Shown piece after piece: positions 17,701 through 25,984 of a stretch of 38,963 nucleotides of DNA. The position numbers and the translations under genes are program-made. Position 1 is the stretch's first letter; every line of letters begins with the position of its first letter. The DNA comes from Legionellales bacterium. Lineage in GTDB: Bacteria > Pseudomonadota > Gammaproteobacteria > Legionellales > Legionellaceae. The notes beneath the pieces are model-generated. The model searched no databases. It saw only the letters and a list, made by a program, of their open reading frames with translations, and was not told where the DNA came from. Location: contig DAIDKT010000046.1 of assembly GCA_027449905.1 (NCBI GenBank), positions 1 through 38,963 on the forward strand. Direction: 5' to 3'.

Positions 17701-19014
17701 AACATGCTAGAGAACAATCCCACAGCTCAGCCAGTTCCAGAGGCTTGTAAAGCAACGGACGCTTTGCTCGATGAAGGCGATAACATTGTCTTGGACATTC
17801 AAGCTGGTACTACCATGCAATTGTCTACGTCATCCAATCAAGAGGCGGATCCTAGCTTGGTTCAGTGGGTCTCGTTTTTAAATAAACAGGTAAGAGAGGG
17901 TAAATTACAAGAGACTAATTTAAAGCTATTAAAAGCTAATTATTCAGATTGTAATTGGAACGATGCTGATTTTGTATTTTGGATTAAAGCAGCAGAGGCT
18001 GCATCGGTTTTACAAAAAGACAAAGATTATGTTGTCCATCGGGACACGGATCATCCCGAACGTTCAGCAGTATATATAGTCCATAAAAAAACCACGGGGA
18101 ATGTAGATAGGGAATCTAAATGGGGTGAAGGGGTGCATACCTGTGTTTCTGCTTGGGAACAGGCAGCGCATGATGATATTTATATTCCTGGCATCAGTGA
18201 GGTACAAGCTTCAAGTGATGTAATCACTTATCTGCAAAACCATTACGTTTCGCGTACTTTGTATTCTGGTACGTTAGGAGACGATGTGGCAAGGAAGCGG
18301 ATGAAAGATATATTAAAGTTTGAGTCTGTTATTCAATTTCCCCGTGCGAAACGGCCTGAAACAGAGAATATTATATGGCCAAAAGGGCCGGGTGCAGTTA
18401 CTATTTATTCAAGAAGGTTTCTATTCCCGCCCATGATATGCCCGCACAAAACCCACTTCTCGCGTATTCTAGAAGCATTAAAAAAAATGCAAGCACAAGA
18501 AAAATCCTGTTTGGTTTTTTGGAATACCATTGATGAGTGTAATCAATTTGCTAACTATCTGAGAAGAAATGGAATTTCTGATTTAAACATCCAAATTTTC
18601 GATGATGCACGTGATGAAGCTAGTCAGTCTGGTGATACGACGCGCCCAGATTCAACGACCATCATAGAGCAGGCCAAGTCACGGAGGATGATTACCTTAG
18701 GGACAGCAGTTGCTGGACGTGGTGTAAATTTTCGTGATGTCCAATATGCCATCATTGCCAAGCCGGGTCTGAAAAGAGTAACAGATCAGAAAACAGGCCG
18801 GGTTGGACGGGATACTGATTTAGCGTCAGTGTATGAAATATATGATGCCACTGATCTCAACTTAAATAAAAACAGATTGTCCAGTGAAATAAACCCAATA
18901 ACTGAAGCTAGTGAGGTGTCCGGTTTCAGGGTTCTAGTTGAAGATACCGAAACCTTACTGGAAGATCAAACTTTGGCTAAGCTTCCCAATAATGATGGTT
19001 ATAAGCTACAATAA
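14722..19014 (+). CDS. giant SecA-like DEAD-family ATPase with unrecognised N-terminal region
   Basis: A 1430-aa protein. Residues about 860-1400 carry the SecA-type motor. Walker A is DTSEGKT (912-918; SecA has RTGEGKT), preceded by a SecA-like REVYCRMSGKWLRLEQL. The DEAD position is DEGD (1017-1020; SecA DEVD). WGEGVHTCVSAWEQ from Trp1134 matches the SecA W-EGLHQAVEAKE phrase, and YSGTLGDD (about 1181-1188) the MTGTA motif. Motif V is GTAVAGRGVNF (from 1327) and motif VI QKTGRVGRD (1356-1364). The C-terminal zinc-binding tail of housekeeping SecA is absent. Residues 1-850 are helical and unrecognised. It stands alone with its own ribosome site, so it is unlikely to be the essential SecA; a role as translocated effector or specialised motor is inference. 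Confidence 0.85.
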   Translation: MKAIYEVLRIGTYPFRYPTYRLARFILDYQIKSALNKPLSTKTRDNVIVANDSDRLFQLLQIAASSANLEDVTYKQLMAYHFFKDDSLGEYLLAHEKNAIKSQKKLAAQTDVRNIALLYTTQSTLAQEKPTVPSFTLGQRLLKWFLKSSFDEKRIFFNSSGFDSDILSKLKENESGKVVNVDRSLNESYSPQDMLSTEYIGTILQLPDTIDQSEFKEINLSLNTGPNTPNLIIEMEANYNTIQDQVEVIATQNEVTRDLRCDEELGYREATSVEMDLVIDRTRRLNINELLANLREERYFDITAWIYKLNHAISNKVGQHSGNSTLGISELALSMLKQCDPDCFDLPEEVDLEYLPLGFFFDQQGYGSSGRLCYSAELRARQLNVPQIANMRLDILANNPKRRFKIESEFDERELTSRDLKEKLGAKNIALSDVNQSFFNWLDSSTEYFEKNNLKISYITYRALYRILDHPESKGQHIKGLIDSITAMQKKNFDIDGRTKNLFHVFSGYYLSTETNITSFGSAEAMEYLKKISNASGDEIILFFLLSIGPSGAFGYNDNFIKTARRTFYFMNFLAAQGITLPKNGLDKEGYHMFAQPESIMGCLAIVKQQHPKLLPWMGEHMHVLPRNLVKSKLLLKAGYSFVHRAMYFDNDLKLDKLRSVTDAGQESLLNYPFDYWQDPNGGYTYSYFVNSAVETDLNKYIKKTPLMKRAAFLRYLAYHVQDAYVVAMIERWERFVGSLEQPENEIGCSQEQWLVMVDEVSKLPKRTQKMIVGYVDQFGYAERQSATKKQDRSKKQDNWRYEDEDIDRLFDKLKSGTSASETLPIDDLKAIVNRVNDHAVEYRQIENLTSDVIKSELAKINNDSSTEQLQFAQRVSLIREVYCRMSGKWLRLEQLVAIRLGIKHDMCLQIDTSEGKTMIIGWTALLKALSGKTVDVLTHNKAFAKDNASELAPLAERFGIHVAIQTAARQQVSEAIQVLYVDIATAIFNYLFNMLENNPTAQPVPEACKATDALLDEGDNIVLDIQAGTTMQLSTSSNQEADPSLVQWVSFLNKQVREGKLQETNLKLLKANYSDCNWNDADFVFWIKAAEAASVLQKDKDYVVHRDTDHPERSAVYIVHKKTTGNVDRESKWGEGVHTCVSAWEQAAHDDIYIPGISEVQASSDVITYLQNHYVSRTLYSGTLGDDVARKRMKDILKFESVIQFPRAKRPETENIIWPKGPGAVTIYSRRFLFPPMICPHKTHFSRILEALKKMQAQEKSCLVFWNTIDECNQFANYLRRNGISDLNIQIFDDARDEASQSGDTTRPDSTTIIEQAKSRRMITLGTAVAGRGVNFRDVQYAIIAKPGLKRVTDQKTGRVGRDTDLASVYEIYDATDLNLNKNRLSSEINPITEASEVSGFRVLVEDTETLLEDQTLAKLPNNDGYKLQ

Positions 19015-19107
19015 TCATGAAAACCGAGTTGATATCTACTTCGTGGCCAATCTCCATTGAATGAACAAGATTTTTTCAGGATATTTATTTAGACATGGGA
19101 GTGCATG

Positions 19108-19320
19108 ATGCTAGGGAAACAATGTAATATTGATAAAACAGATCGAATTAATAGGGCCGTGATAGGGGCTATTCTATTTTTTGCAGCGTTGTTTGGGGCT
19201 AGCAAGTTTTTTTTTATGGTGGTAGGACTTGTGTTGGTGGTTGAAGGTTTGATTGGTTGGTGCTCAATTCCGTTATTGGTTGAAAAATTCAAACGCTACT
19301 TTTCAAAAAGCCGCAAATAA
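19108..19320 (+). CDS. DUF2892 (YgaP-like) inner-membrane protein
   Basis: A 70-aa protein with CNIDKTDRINRAVIGAILFF, a second hydrophobic segment (FFFMVVGLVLVVEGLIGWC) and a short basic tail. The N-K/D-RINR start, two helices and GLIGWCSIPLL ending are the DUF2892 pattern. The function of the family is not established; in some proteins the domain anchors a rhodanese domain, which is absent here. ATG 19108 is preferred over 19105 because GGGAG lies six rather than three bases upstream. The last 32 bases overlap the end of convergent lnt, with both stops inside the overlap. Confidence 0.75.
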   Translation: MLGKQCNIDKTDRINRAVIGAILFFAALFGASKFFFMVVGLVLVVEGLIGWCSIPLLVEKFKRYFSKSRK

Positions 19321-20899
19321 ACGTGACCAAAAGCACAAACATGCTGAAAAAGATAATGGGCTTATCTCCAAATAAAACCCAAGGAGAGCGCCCATCGGCT
19401 GGATAGATGATACCGTTTAAAATACCAGAACTATGTCCTGGCAGCGAATACAAGATATGGCCTTGTGGATCAATAATTGATGATAAGCCGTCATTGTTGG
19501 CTACAATCTGATAACGCGCAGATAATTTAGACAAAGTCTGCGCCATTTGTAATTGTTGATGCATGGCAAATGAATGCCCAAACCACCCATCATCACTGAT
19601 TGATACAATCCACTGCGCTTTTGGTAGTTGTTGTCTTAATAATTCAGGGAAAGCAAGTTCAAAGCAGATCAAGGTCGCAATCGGAAGATGCTGGGAGGTG
19701 ATCAGTGGTTGGACTGTTCTTCCTGGCTTCATATTTGCGAGCGGCAAACTAATCCAGTTTATGAGTTTTACAAAAGGTTGGGGTATATACTCCCCGAATG
19801 GTACCAAATGACGTTTTGAATAAACCCCCTTGCCAACACCGATTGAAATTAAACTATTATAAAACTCTGTTTCATCTTGAGATGCGGCTTGTGGAATACC
19901 GAATAGAATCGATGTTCCTTGTTTTTTAGCACGATAATCCATACTGTTAATGAAGTCGCTGACATAATTGTCTGGTATGGGAATTGCTGACTCGGGCATG
20001 ACGATCAGTTGTTTTTTCCCAAGCAGCTGGTTAATATTTTTTTGATAATATTTTAATATTTTCCAAAAAATTGTTTCATCCCATTTATCTCGCATTGATA
20101 GATTGGCTTGAATAACGCTCACGGAGAGAGGTTTTTGCTGTTGATGAGACCAATCGATTGCATTTAAACTATTTGGCAAAATTAAAACAGCCACAAAAAT
20201 TGCTAGCCAAACAAACCGAAGGCTGGTTTTGGCTGTGGAAAAACGAGTCGCCATCACCAAACATGTTGCGGCAAAACAAGTCATGAATCCCACGCCATAC
20301 ACCCCTATAATTGGCAGAAAATTCGCCAAAGATGTGTCTATTTGCCCAAAACCAAGCAATAACCAAGGAAACCCACCTAAAAAATTTGCGCGAAAATATT
20401 CTATCAAACACCATAATGAACTAAACAAGAAAGCGGACAATACAGCCTGTTGAGAATTCAGATTGCGATGTCCGGGGATTAGTTCGTTTGATGTCAGAGT
20501 AAGTTTCGAAAGCGGTCTGATGTAACCGGTGTTTAGATAACCAAATAAAGCTGCCATGATAGAAAAAAACCAGGCATTGTAGGCTATAAAAACGCAAGTT
20601 ATCAGTGCAGATAAGATGACTGGTAAATGACCATACGCATGAATACTGACATAAATCCACGAGGTGCCTACTCCCATGAATCCCACACCAAAGATAAAAC
20701 CGGTGATGAAAGACTGTTTCACCGTTTTACTCATAAGCAATTCTGCAAATAAAAGCGCAATACCTAAAATTGCAAGACCAGGATAATGAAAGGGGGCAAA
20801 TCCCAATGGCATCATCAAACCTGAAAACAAGGGACTTAATAGCCTCCGTTTTTTTATAAAAGTAAGAGGCCATTGTTGGACAGCTTGGATGGTATTCAT
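19289..20899 (-). CDS. lnt: apolipoprotein N-acyltransferase Lnt
   Basis: Adds the third acyl chain to the N-terminal cysteine of lipoproteins at the periplasmic face of the inner membrane. An N-terminal set of about six membrane helices (residues about 15-255, with LMMPLGFAPFHYPGLAILG) is followed by the nitrilase-like domain. The catalytic residues are present in order: Glu in VMPESAIPIPDN, Lys in VYSKRHLVPFGEYIP, and Cys in LICFELAFPELL. A last membrane segment closes the protein. The start at 20899 (536 aa) lies four bases after the lptB stop; an in-frame alternative at 20920 overlaps lptB, and the open frame to 21013 is lptB shadow. Placement directly behind lptB is unusual. Confidence 0.93.
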   Translation of the reverse strand: MNTIQAVQQWPLTFIKKRRLLSPLFSGLMMPLGFAPFHYPGLAILGIALLFAELLMSKTVKQSFITGFIFGVGFMGVGTSWIYVSIHAYGHLPVILSALITCVFIAYNAWFFSIMAALFGYLNTGYIRPLSKLTLTSNELIPGHRNLNSQQAVLSAFLFSSLWCLIEYFRANFLGGFPWLLLGFGQIDTSLANFLPIIGVYGVGFMTCFAATCLVMATRFSTAKTSLRFVWLAIFVAVLILPNSLNAIDWSHQQQKPLSVSVIQANLSMRDKWDETIFWKILKYYQKNINQLLGKKQLIVMPESAIPIPDNYVSDFINSMDYRAKKQGTSILFGIPQAASQDETEFYNSLISIGVGKGVYSKRHLVPFGEYIPQPFVKLINWISLPLANMKPGRTVQPLITSQHLPIATLICFELAFPELLRQQLPKAQWIVSISDDGWFGHSFAMHQQLQMAQTLSKLSARYQIVANNDGLSSIIDPQGHILYSLPGHSSGILNGIIYPADGRSPWVLFGDKPIIFFSMFVLLVTFICGFLKSSV

Positions 20900-20903
20900 T
20901 GGA

Positions 20904-21629
20904 TCATAACTCAAACTCATCACCAAGATAAACGGCACGAACTTGTTGGTTCGCAAGGATTGTTTCAGCTGTTCCTTCACATAAAATGCTACCTTGATTG
21001 ACAATATACGCACGCTGGCAAATGTCTAATGTTTCCCTAACGTTGTGATCAGTGATGAGGACACCTATTTGCCGATCACACAAGTGCATGATAATTTTTT
21101 TAATATCTAAAACAGATATAGGATCGACTCCAGCAAAAGGTTCATCTAATAAAATAAAGGTAGGCTCAATTGCCAGGGCACGTGCAATTTCAACCCGGCG
21201 CCGTTCCCCGCCTGATAGACTCATACCTAAATGATGACGTAAATGGGTAATATTAAATTCATGAAGTAGCTTATTTAAGAGGTCCAGACGTTGTGATTTT
21301 GTTAATTTTTTGCGTAATTGTAAAATTGAAAAAATATTATCTGCGACAGTCATTTTTCTGAAAATAGATGCTTCTTGAGGTAAGTAACCAATCCCGAGTC
21401 GTGCACGTTGGTGCATGGCTGTTTTGGTGATGTCTTTATCATTTAAAATAATTTGGCCTTTATCACATGATTGTAACCCGACAATCATATAGAAACAGGT
21501 GGTTTTGCCAGCCCCATTAGGACCCAATAGTCCGACACATTCTCCTCGCTTAATTTGCAAGCAAACATCATTAACCACTGTCCGCGATTTGAATGTTTTT
21601 TTTAATTGGTGAACAACAAGTTGACTCAT
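20904..21629 (-). CDS. lptB: LPS export ABC transporter ATPase LptB
   Basis: A 241-aa cytoplasmic ATPase that powers LptFG extraction of LPS from the inner membrane. Walker [10 protein letters not shown] (36-44), Q-loop in [15 protein letters not shown], signature LSGGE (138-142), Walker B FILLDEP (158-164) and switch His195 in ITDHNV are all intact. The length is the same as E. coli LptB (241). The ATG overlaps the lptA stop by four bases. Partners LptF and LptG are not in the window, as in E. coli, where they are encoded elsewhere. Confidence 0.96.
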   Translation of the reverse strand: MSQLVVHQLKKTFKSRTVVNDVCLQIKRGECVGLLGPNGAGKTTCFYMIVGLQSCDKGQIILNDKDITKTAMHQRARLGIGYLPQEASIFRKMTVADNIFSILQLRKKLTKSQRLDLLNKLLHEFNITHLRHHLGMSLSGGERRRVEIARALAIEPTFILLDEPFAGVDPISVLDIKKIIMHLCDRQIGVLITDHNVRETLDICQRAYIVNQGSILCEGTAETILANQQVRAVYLGDEFEL

Positions 21630-22135
21630 GCCTTGATCTTCTCTTCAGGGTGATAAATAATGACCGTTTTTTCACCTGGTTTGGCCTCGGTGATGACGTG
21701 GTGATGTAATGTGTCATACACGATGATGGGGGCTGAAAATGAGTTTCGGCCTTGTTCAACTCGAGCATGTCCCGTTAGTTTAATCAAATGTTTTTCTGGA
21801 AAATAATCGATGATATCAGCATAAGCGTGGACTACAGGTTTATCTTCAGCAACCAGCTCCCAGTAATGCGCTTGCTGTATTTTATCTCCAAAAATAGTGG
21901 CTTTGATGAGTTGATTTTTAGCATTGCCCTCGGTGGTTGCTTTATTTGCACGAAGATGGGTTGTTCCTTGATCTAACTCAACTTGATTGATAAAAATGCC
22001 CTTATGTGTTTCTTGATTGATGTCAGCGGAATCGGCCCGGACTTCTACAACCGCTTGGTTATCATTGGGTAAAGAATAGGCTGTATGCATTACGCATAAC
22101 AAGAACCAGGCGGTTGTCTTGGCTAGCTTATCCAT
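21626..22135 (-). CDS. lptA: periplasmic LPS bridge protein LptA
   Basis: Forms the periplasmic beta-jellyroll bridge that carries LPS from LptC to LptD. The chosen start is ATG 22135 (169 aa), overlapping the lptC stop as AATGGATAA, which gives a compact signal peptide [24 protein letters not shown] codons at 22147 and 22162 are in frame and cannot be excluded, since no strong ribosome site marks any of the three. The OstA-type repeats are visible: [32 protein letters not shown] and [19 protein letters not shown]. The protein is a little shorter than E. coli LptA (185). Confidence 0.92.
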   Translation of the reverse strand: MDKLAKTTAWFLLCVMHTAYSLPNDNQAVVEVRADSADINQETHKGIFINQVELDQGTTHLRANKATTEGNAKNQLIKATIFGDKIQQAHYWELVAEDKPVVHAYADIIDYFPEKHLIKLTGHARVEQGRNSFSAPIIVYDTLHHHVITEAKPGEKTVIIYHPEEKIKA

Positions 22136-22697
22136 TTTGGGGTTCATAGTGTGCTTGAGCATGTTGAAGTAACTCTACTCTATTTTCAGCTAAATATGCT
22201 TTCATCCCGGTTGATTTAATGTGGTTATTTACTTGTCTAAACGTCACCTCTTTAGTAGATACAGCGAGTTTTTCTTGAGGAAAATAAATGATTTCTTCGC
22301 TCATCAAGGTTGTCGGTTCTGTTTGATTAAATTTATGTTGATGAACAATAACTTGTTTGTTAAAGCTAATTTGTTTCCCTCCATTCAGCGCTGTTGCTTC
22401 TCTGGCATGAATTTCCCATGATCCTTGATTGGGCTCTTGAACTGTGATGAGAGGTTCTTTCAGCAAATGTTTGTTGCTTGCTGGAATATGTTGTAGTAAA
22501 GGGGTAGTTAAGACATGAATCAGCTGCCCCTCAGTATTAAATTGCCGGACTGACAAATCAGTGACAATCGTATCAATGGTCGAGTCTAATACACGACTGT
22601 CCATTTGGATGTGGACAGATGAGTTTAAATTATAAAAATACCAACTAAAGGTCATCAACGACATCAATAGTGTTATTGACCACTTGGCAATATTCAT
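22128..22697 (-). CDS. lptC: LPS export protein LptC
   Basis: A 189-aa bitopic protein: one N-terminal membrane anchor (WSITLLMSLMTFSWYFY, residues 6-22) and a periplasmic jellyroll domain with LptC-typical FNTEGQLIHVLTTPLLQHI, YFPQEKLAVSTKEVTF and KSTGMKAYLAENRVELL. It passes LPS from LptBFG to LptA. Length is close to E. coli LptC (191). Its ATG overlaps the kdsC stop by four bases, and its end overlaps lptA, as expected for a tightly coupled operon. Confidence 0.94.
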   Translation of the reverse strand: MNIAKWSITLLMSLMTFSWYFYNLNSSVHIQMDSRVLDSTIDTIVTDLSVRQFNTEGQLIHVLTTPLLQHIPASNKHLLKEPLITVQEPNQGSWEIHAREATALNGGKQISFNKQVIVHQHKFNQTEPTTLMSEEIIYFPQEKLAVSTKEVTFRQVNNHIKSTGMKAYLAENRVELLQHAQAHYEPQNG

Positions 22698-23221
22698 TTT
22701 GCTAAAAACCGCTCAAGGGCTTCATCTAATTTCCCCTGTGAGTTTAAAATAAAATTACAAACTTCACGAACAGCACCATTCCCGCCTGATAATTCAGTAT
22801 TCCAATGCGCATTTTCTTTTACCAGATCAACGGCATTTGCAACCGCTACGCTTAACCCCACCTGTCTCATGACGACAAGATCCGGTAAATCATCACCAAT
22901 ATAAGCAAATGCCTCATCGGGTATATTTAAACGCAATTTAAGATCTTGATACGCCTGTAATTTATTAATTTTTCCTTTGAAATAATGCTGAATATCTAAT
23001 TGTTTCATTCGATAATCAATCGCCGGATTCACTGAGCCAGTGATAATCGCGATCTCAATCCCAATGGACATTAACAGCTTAAGACCAAAACCATCTTGAA
23101 TATCAAATCCCTTCAACTCATTACCTTGATGATCAAAAAAAACCTTCCCATCGGTTAAAACACCGTCCACATCACAAATAACACAACGAATCTTTTTTGC
23201 TTGTTCGACTAGATTTTTCAC
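22694..23221 (-). CDS. kdsC: 3-deoxy-D-manno-octulosonate-8-phosphate phosphatase KdsC
   Basis: A 175-aa HAD-superfamily phosphatase making Kdo from Kdo-8-phosphate for lipid A core assembly. Motif I is CDVDGVLTDG (Asp17 and Asp19 catalytic), motif II Thr/Ser in IAIITGSV, motif III lysine in KGKINKLQAY, and motif IV GDDLPDL. The C-terminal SGGNGAVREVCNFIL is the characteristic tail loop that closes over the neighbouring active site in the tetramer. Its start overlaps the kdsD stop by one base. Confidence 0.95.
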   Translation of the reverse strand: MKNLVEQAKKIRCVICDVDGVLTDGKVFFDHQGNELKGFDIQDGFGLKLLMSIGIEIAIITGSVNPAIDYRMKQLDIQHYFKGKINKLQAYQDLKLRLNIPDEAFAYIGDDLPDLVVMRQVGLSVAVANAVDLVKENAHWNTELSGGNGAVREVCNFILNSQGKLDEALERFLAK

Positions 23222-24183
23222 TAATATACTCCTGCGCGCAATAAATCATGTAAATGAATCACACCAATTGGTCGATTTTCCTCATCGATTATAATTAAAG
23301 AAGTGATGCTATGTTTTTGCATGACAGCCAACGCTTCGGCAGCTAACACCCCTGGGCGAATGGTTTTGCAATTGCGGCTCATCACTTCATATAAACTCGT
23401 CGTATTGATGTTGTATTCTTTATTTAGTGTTCGGCGAACATCGCCGTCAGTGTAAACTCCGACCAAATAGCCATTTTTGTCAACAACACAAGTCATGCCT
23501 AATTTTTTATCAGTTACCTCTATCAACGCTTCTCGAATAGTAACATTTTCATTCACTATGGGCAATGCAGCGTTTTGGTGAGCGATGTCGTCGACCCGCA
23601 ATAACAGCCTTTTTCCCAACACACCACCCGGATGTGACAGCGCAAAATCGTCAGCGCTAAATCCACGCGCTTGGAGTAAGGCGATGGCGAGAGCATCACC
23701 CATGACCAACGAGACCGTGGTACTGGTTGTTGGTGCAAGACCTAATGGACAGGCTTCGTGGGTAACACTGATATCTAAGTTAACAGTTGCTGTTGTCGCC
23801 AAAGTTGACTCGGGATTTCCTGTCAAGGTGATTAGGGGTATTTCGAGTCGTTTCAACAAAGGCAATAATACAATGAGCTCTTGGGTTTGTCCTGAGTTAG
23901 AAATTGCGACGACGATATCTTGGCGTGTGATCATGCCTAAATCGCCGTGACTTGCTTCACCAGGATGCATAAAAAAAGCAGGGGTTCCGGTGCTCGAAAA
24001 AGTTGCAGCAATTTTATGGCCAATATGGCCTGACTTCCCCATACCAGTCACAACAACCCGGCCTTTACAAGTCAATAATAGTTCGCATGCTTTTTCAAAT
24101 CGTTGATCAATTCGTTGCGTCAGCTCAAAAATTGCTTGGGCTTCGGTTTCAATCACTGCAAGTCCGAGAGTACAAAAATTCAT
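23221..24183 (-). CDS. kdsD: D-arabinose-5-phosphate isomerase KdsD
   Basis: Isomerises ribulose-5-phosphate to arabinose-5-phosphate, the first step of Kdo synthesis. A 320-aa protein with an SIS domain (about 35-175: GRVVVTGMGKSGHIGHKIAATF, the His in HPGEASHGDLGM, AISNSGQTQELI) and two CBS domains (about 205-320: TCVVDKNGYLVGVYTDGDVRR, SLIIIDEENRPIGVIHLHDLL). The length is near E. coli KdsD (328). It is the first gene of the minus-strand operon kdsD-kdsC-lptC-lptA-lptB-lnt and is divergent from mlaF across about 230 bp. Confidence 0.96.
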   Translation of the reverse strand: MNFCTLGLAVIETEAQAIFELTQRIDQRFEKACELLLTCKGRVVVTGMGKSGHIGHKIAATFSSTGTPAFFMHPGEASHGDLGMITRQDIVVAISNSGQTQELIVLLPLLKRLEIPLITLTGNPESTLATTATVNLDISVTHEACPLGLAPTTSTTVSLVMGDALAIALLQARGFSADDFALSHPGGVLGKRLLLRVDDIAHQNAALPIVNENVTIREALIEVTDKKLGMTCVVDKNGYLVGVYTDGDVRRTLNKEYNINTTSLYEVMSRNCKTIRPGVLAAEALAVMQKHSITSLIIIDEENRPIGVIHLHDLLRAGVY

Positions 24184-24349
24184 AATAATATGAAAACCAG
24201 GTTATAGAATTATTGATATTAGCATTATCCAGCCAAGAAAGCATGTTTGACTTTTTCCTTTTTTAACTCGCTAGTTTGGACACACATCCAGCAACATGAA
24301 AACATTCTTATCCACAAGTTGGACGTTACAAAAATTTTTACCAACAAAG

Positions 24350-24378
24350 TTGGAAATACGAGTATACCCAGGTATATA
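24350..24378 (+). promoter_or_regulatory. putative sigma-70-type promoter of the mla operon
   Basis: TTGGAA (24350-24355) and TATATA (24373-24378) are separated by 17 bases, and TATAAT overlaps at 24375-24380. The predicted transcript would begin about 25 bases before the mlaF ATG at 24412. It sits in the divergent kdsD-mlaF spacer (24184-24411), which shows no other gene; a 55-codon open frame upstream of mlaF there is likely noncoding. Confidence 0.45.
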
Positions 24379-24411
24379 ATCAAAAGTGTGGCGAACATCC
24401 GGATAAATGAT

Positions 24412-25209
24412 ATGCATGATAATTTGGTGACAATCACGAGTTTGAAATTCGGTCATCGAGATAAGCAGGTGTTTGATGGCATTGATGTCGACGTGCGTCG
24501 TGGAAGAATTACAGCCATTATGGGGCCAAGTGGCAGCGGCAAAACAACATTATTGCGCCTAATCGGTGGATTGTGTACGCCTGATTCAGGAACCGTTTTT
24601 GTTGATGGACAGAATATCCATCAGATATCTCACAAAGCGTTATACGCTTTGCGGCGTAAAATGGGGTTGTTATTTCAAAACAGCGCTTTGTTTACCCATC
24701 TATCAGTATTTGACAATGTAGCTTTCCCATTACGTGAACATACCAACCTAAATGCAGCGTTGTTACGGGATGTGGTTCTTATGAAGCTAGAGGCAGTTGG
24801 CTTGCGAGGCGCGGCTCATTTGATGCCGGCAGAATTATCAGGCGGCATGGCCAGGCGTGTGGCATTGGCTCGGGGGATTGCCCTTGATCCTGCGCTGATG
24901 ATGTATGATGAGCCTTTTACCGGACAAGACCCGATATCGATGGGTGTCTTGGTTCGTTTGATTAAACGTTTGAATGAGTTATTGCAAACCACGACGATGA
25001 TTGTGTCGCATGATGTAGAAGAAACCTGTTCGATTGCTGATTACATTTATTTAATTGCAAATGGCCGCGTGATTGGTGAAGGTACGCCATCTTTGTTGAA
25101 GCAATCAACACAACCAGAGGTCCATCAGTTTATGCATGGTGAAGCAGATGGCGCGGTACCATTTCATTATCCGGCAAGACCCTATACCGAGGAGATTTTA
25201 GATGCTTGA
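24412..25209 (+). CDS. mlaF: phospholipid transport ATPase MlaF
   Basis: ATPase of the MlaFEDB complex that moves phospholipids between the outer and inner membrane. The chosen start is ATG 24412 (265 aa; E. coli 269), since the preceding 55 codons have no family resemblance and overlap the promoter. Walker A GPSGSGKTT (38-46), Q-loop in LLFQNSALFTHLSV, signature LSGGMARRVALARG, Walker B ALMMYDEPFTGQDP and the His of VSHDVEET are present. The ribosome site is weak. The stop overlaps the mlaE start by eight bases. Confidence 0.94.
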   Translation: MHDNLVTITSLKFGHRDKQVFDGIDVDVRRGRITAIMGPSGSGKTTLLRLIGGLCTPDSGTVFVDGQNIHQISHKALYALRRKMGLLFQNSALFTHLSVFDNVAFPLREHTNLNAALLRDVVLMKLEAVGLRGAAHLMPAELSGGMARRVALARGIALDPALMMYDEPFTGQDPISMGVLVRLIKRLNELLQTTTMIVSHDVEETCSIADYIYLIANGRVIGEGTPSLLKQSTQPEVHQFMHGEADGAVPFHYPARPYTEEILDA

Positions 25210-25984
25210 AGTGATTGAGCGATTAGGATACTCCACGCTTGAGAAATTACAGATAATGGGACAGTCAGGTTTGTTTTTATGCCGTGTTCTGTTTAGAAGG
25301 CCAAGTGTATCTCGTTTGCGGGTGGCGTTGTTAAATCAATTGTATTTTGTCGGTGTGTTATCTTGCTTAATAATAGTGGTATCAGCCTTATTTATTGGAA
25401 TGGTGGTTGGTTTGCAGGGTTATAACACCTTAAGAAAGTTTGGTGCCACCAGTGCGTTAGGGCAGTTACTTGCGCTAACCATTGCCCGTGAGCTTGGGCC
25501 GGTTATGACCGCTTTGTTATTTGCTGGGCGTGCTGGCTCTGCATTAACCGCAGAAATTGGTTTAATGAAAGCAACTGAACAATTGGCCAGCATGGATATG
25601 ATGGGTATTGATCCGCTGGGTCGAATTATTTATCCCCGCTTTTTGGCTGGGTTGATTGCTTTACCTATTTTAAGTCTTATTTTTTCGGCTGTTGCTGTTT
25701 ATGGTGGGTACTTGATCGGTGTGCAATGGCTGGGCGTTGATCCTGGCAGTTTTTGGTCAAATATGCAAACAGCCGTTAATTTTCGTATTGATATATTGAG
25801 TGGTATCATTAAAAGCATGGTTTTTGCTTTTTTGGTGATATGGATTGCTGTTTTTCAAGGTTTTATGTGTGTTCCAACTGCTGAAGGCATTAGTCAAGCA
25901 ACAACACGAACGGTCGTTTACTCTTCGTTAGCGGTATTGGGGTTTGATTTTCTATTAACAGCGATGATGATTGGGGGTTGGTAA
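25202..25984 (+). CDS. mlaE: phospholipid transport permease MlaE
   Basis: A 260-aa inner-membrane permease of the Mla system with five or six hydrophobic segments. Conserved MlaE phrases include FIGMVVGLQGYNTLRKFGA, ALTIARELGPVMTALLFAGRAGSALTAEIG (read as two stretches) and MKATEQLASMDMMGIDP. Length equals E. coli MlaE (260). GAGGAG lies seven bases upstream of the ATG, inside the mlaF end. Confidence 0.95.
   Translation: MLEVIERLGYSTLEKLQIMGQSGLFLCRVLFRRPSVSRLRVALLNQLYFVGVLSCLIIVVSALFIGMVVGLQGYNTLRKFGATSALGQLLALTIARELGPVMTALLFAGRAGSALTAEIGLMKATEQLASMDMMGIDPLGRIIYPRFLAGLIALPILSLIFSAVAVYGGYLIGVQWLGVDPGSFWSNMQTAVNFRIDILSGIIKSMVFAFLVIWIAVFQGFMCVPTAEGISQATTRTVVYSSLAVLGFDFLLTAMMIGGW

Noticed and set aside
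24247..24411. N-terminal extension of MlaF by 55 residues
   Set aside because: The stretch has no MlaF similarity, covers the likely promoter, and the MlaF family starts at about the position of ATG 24412.
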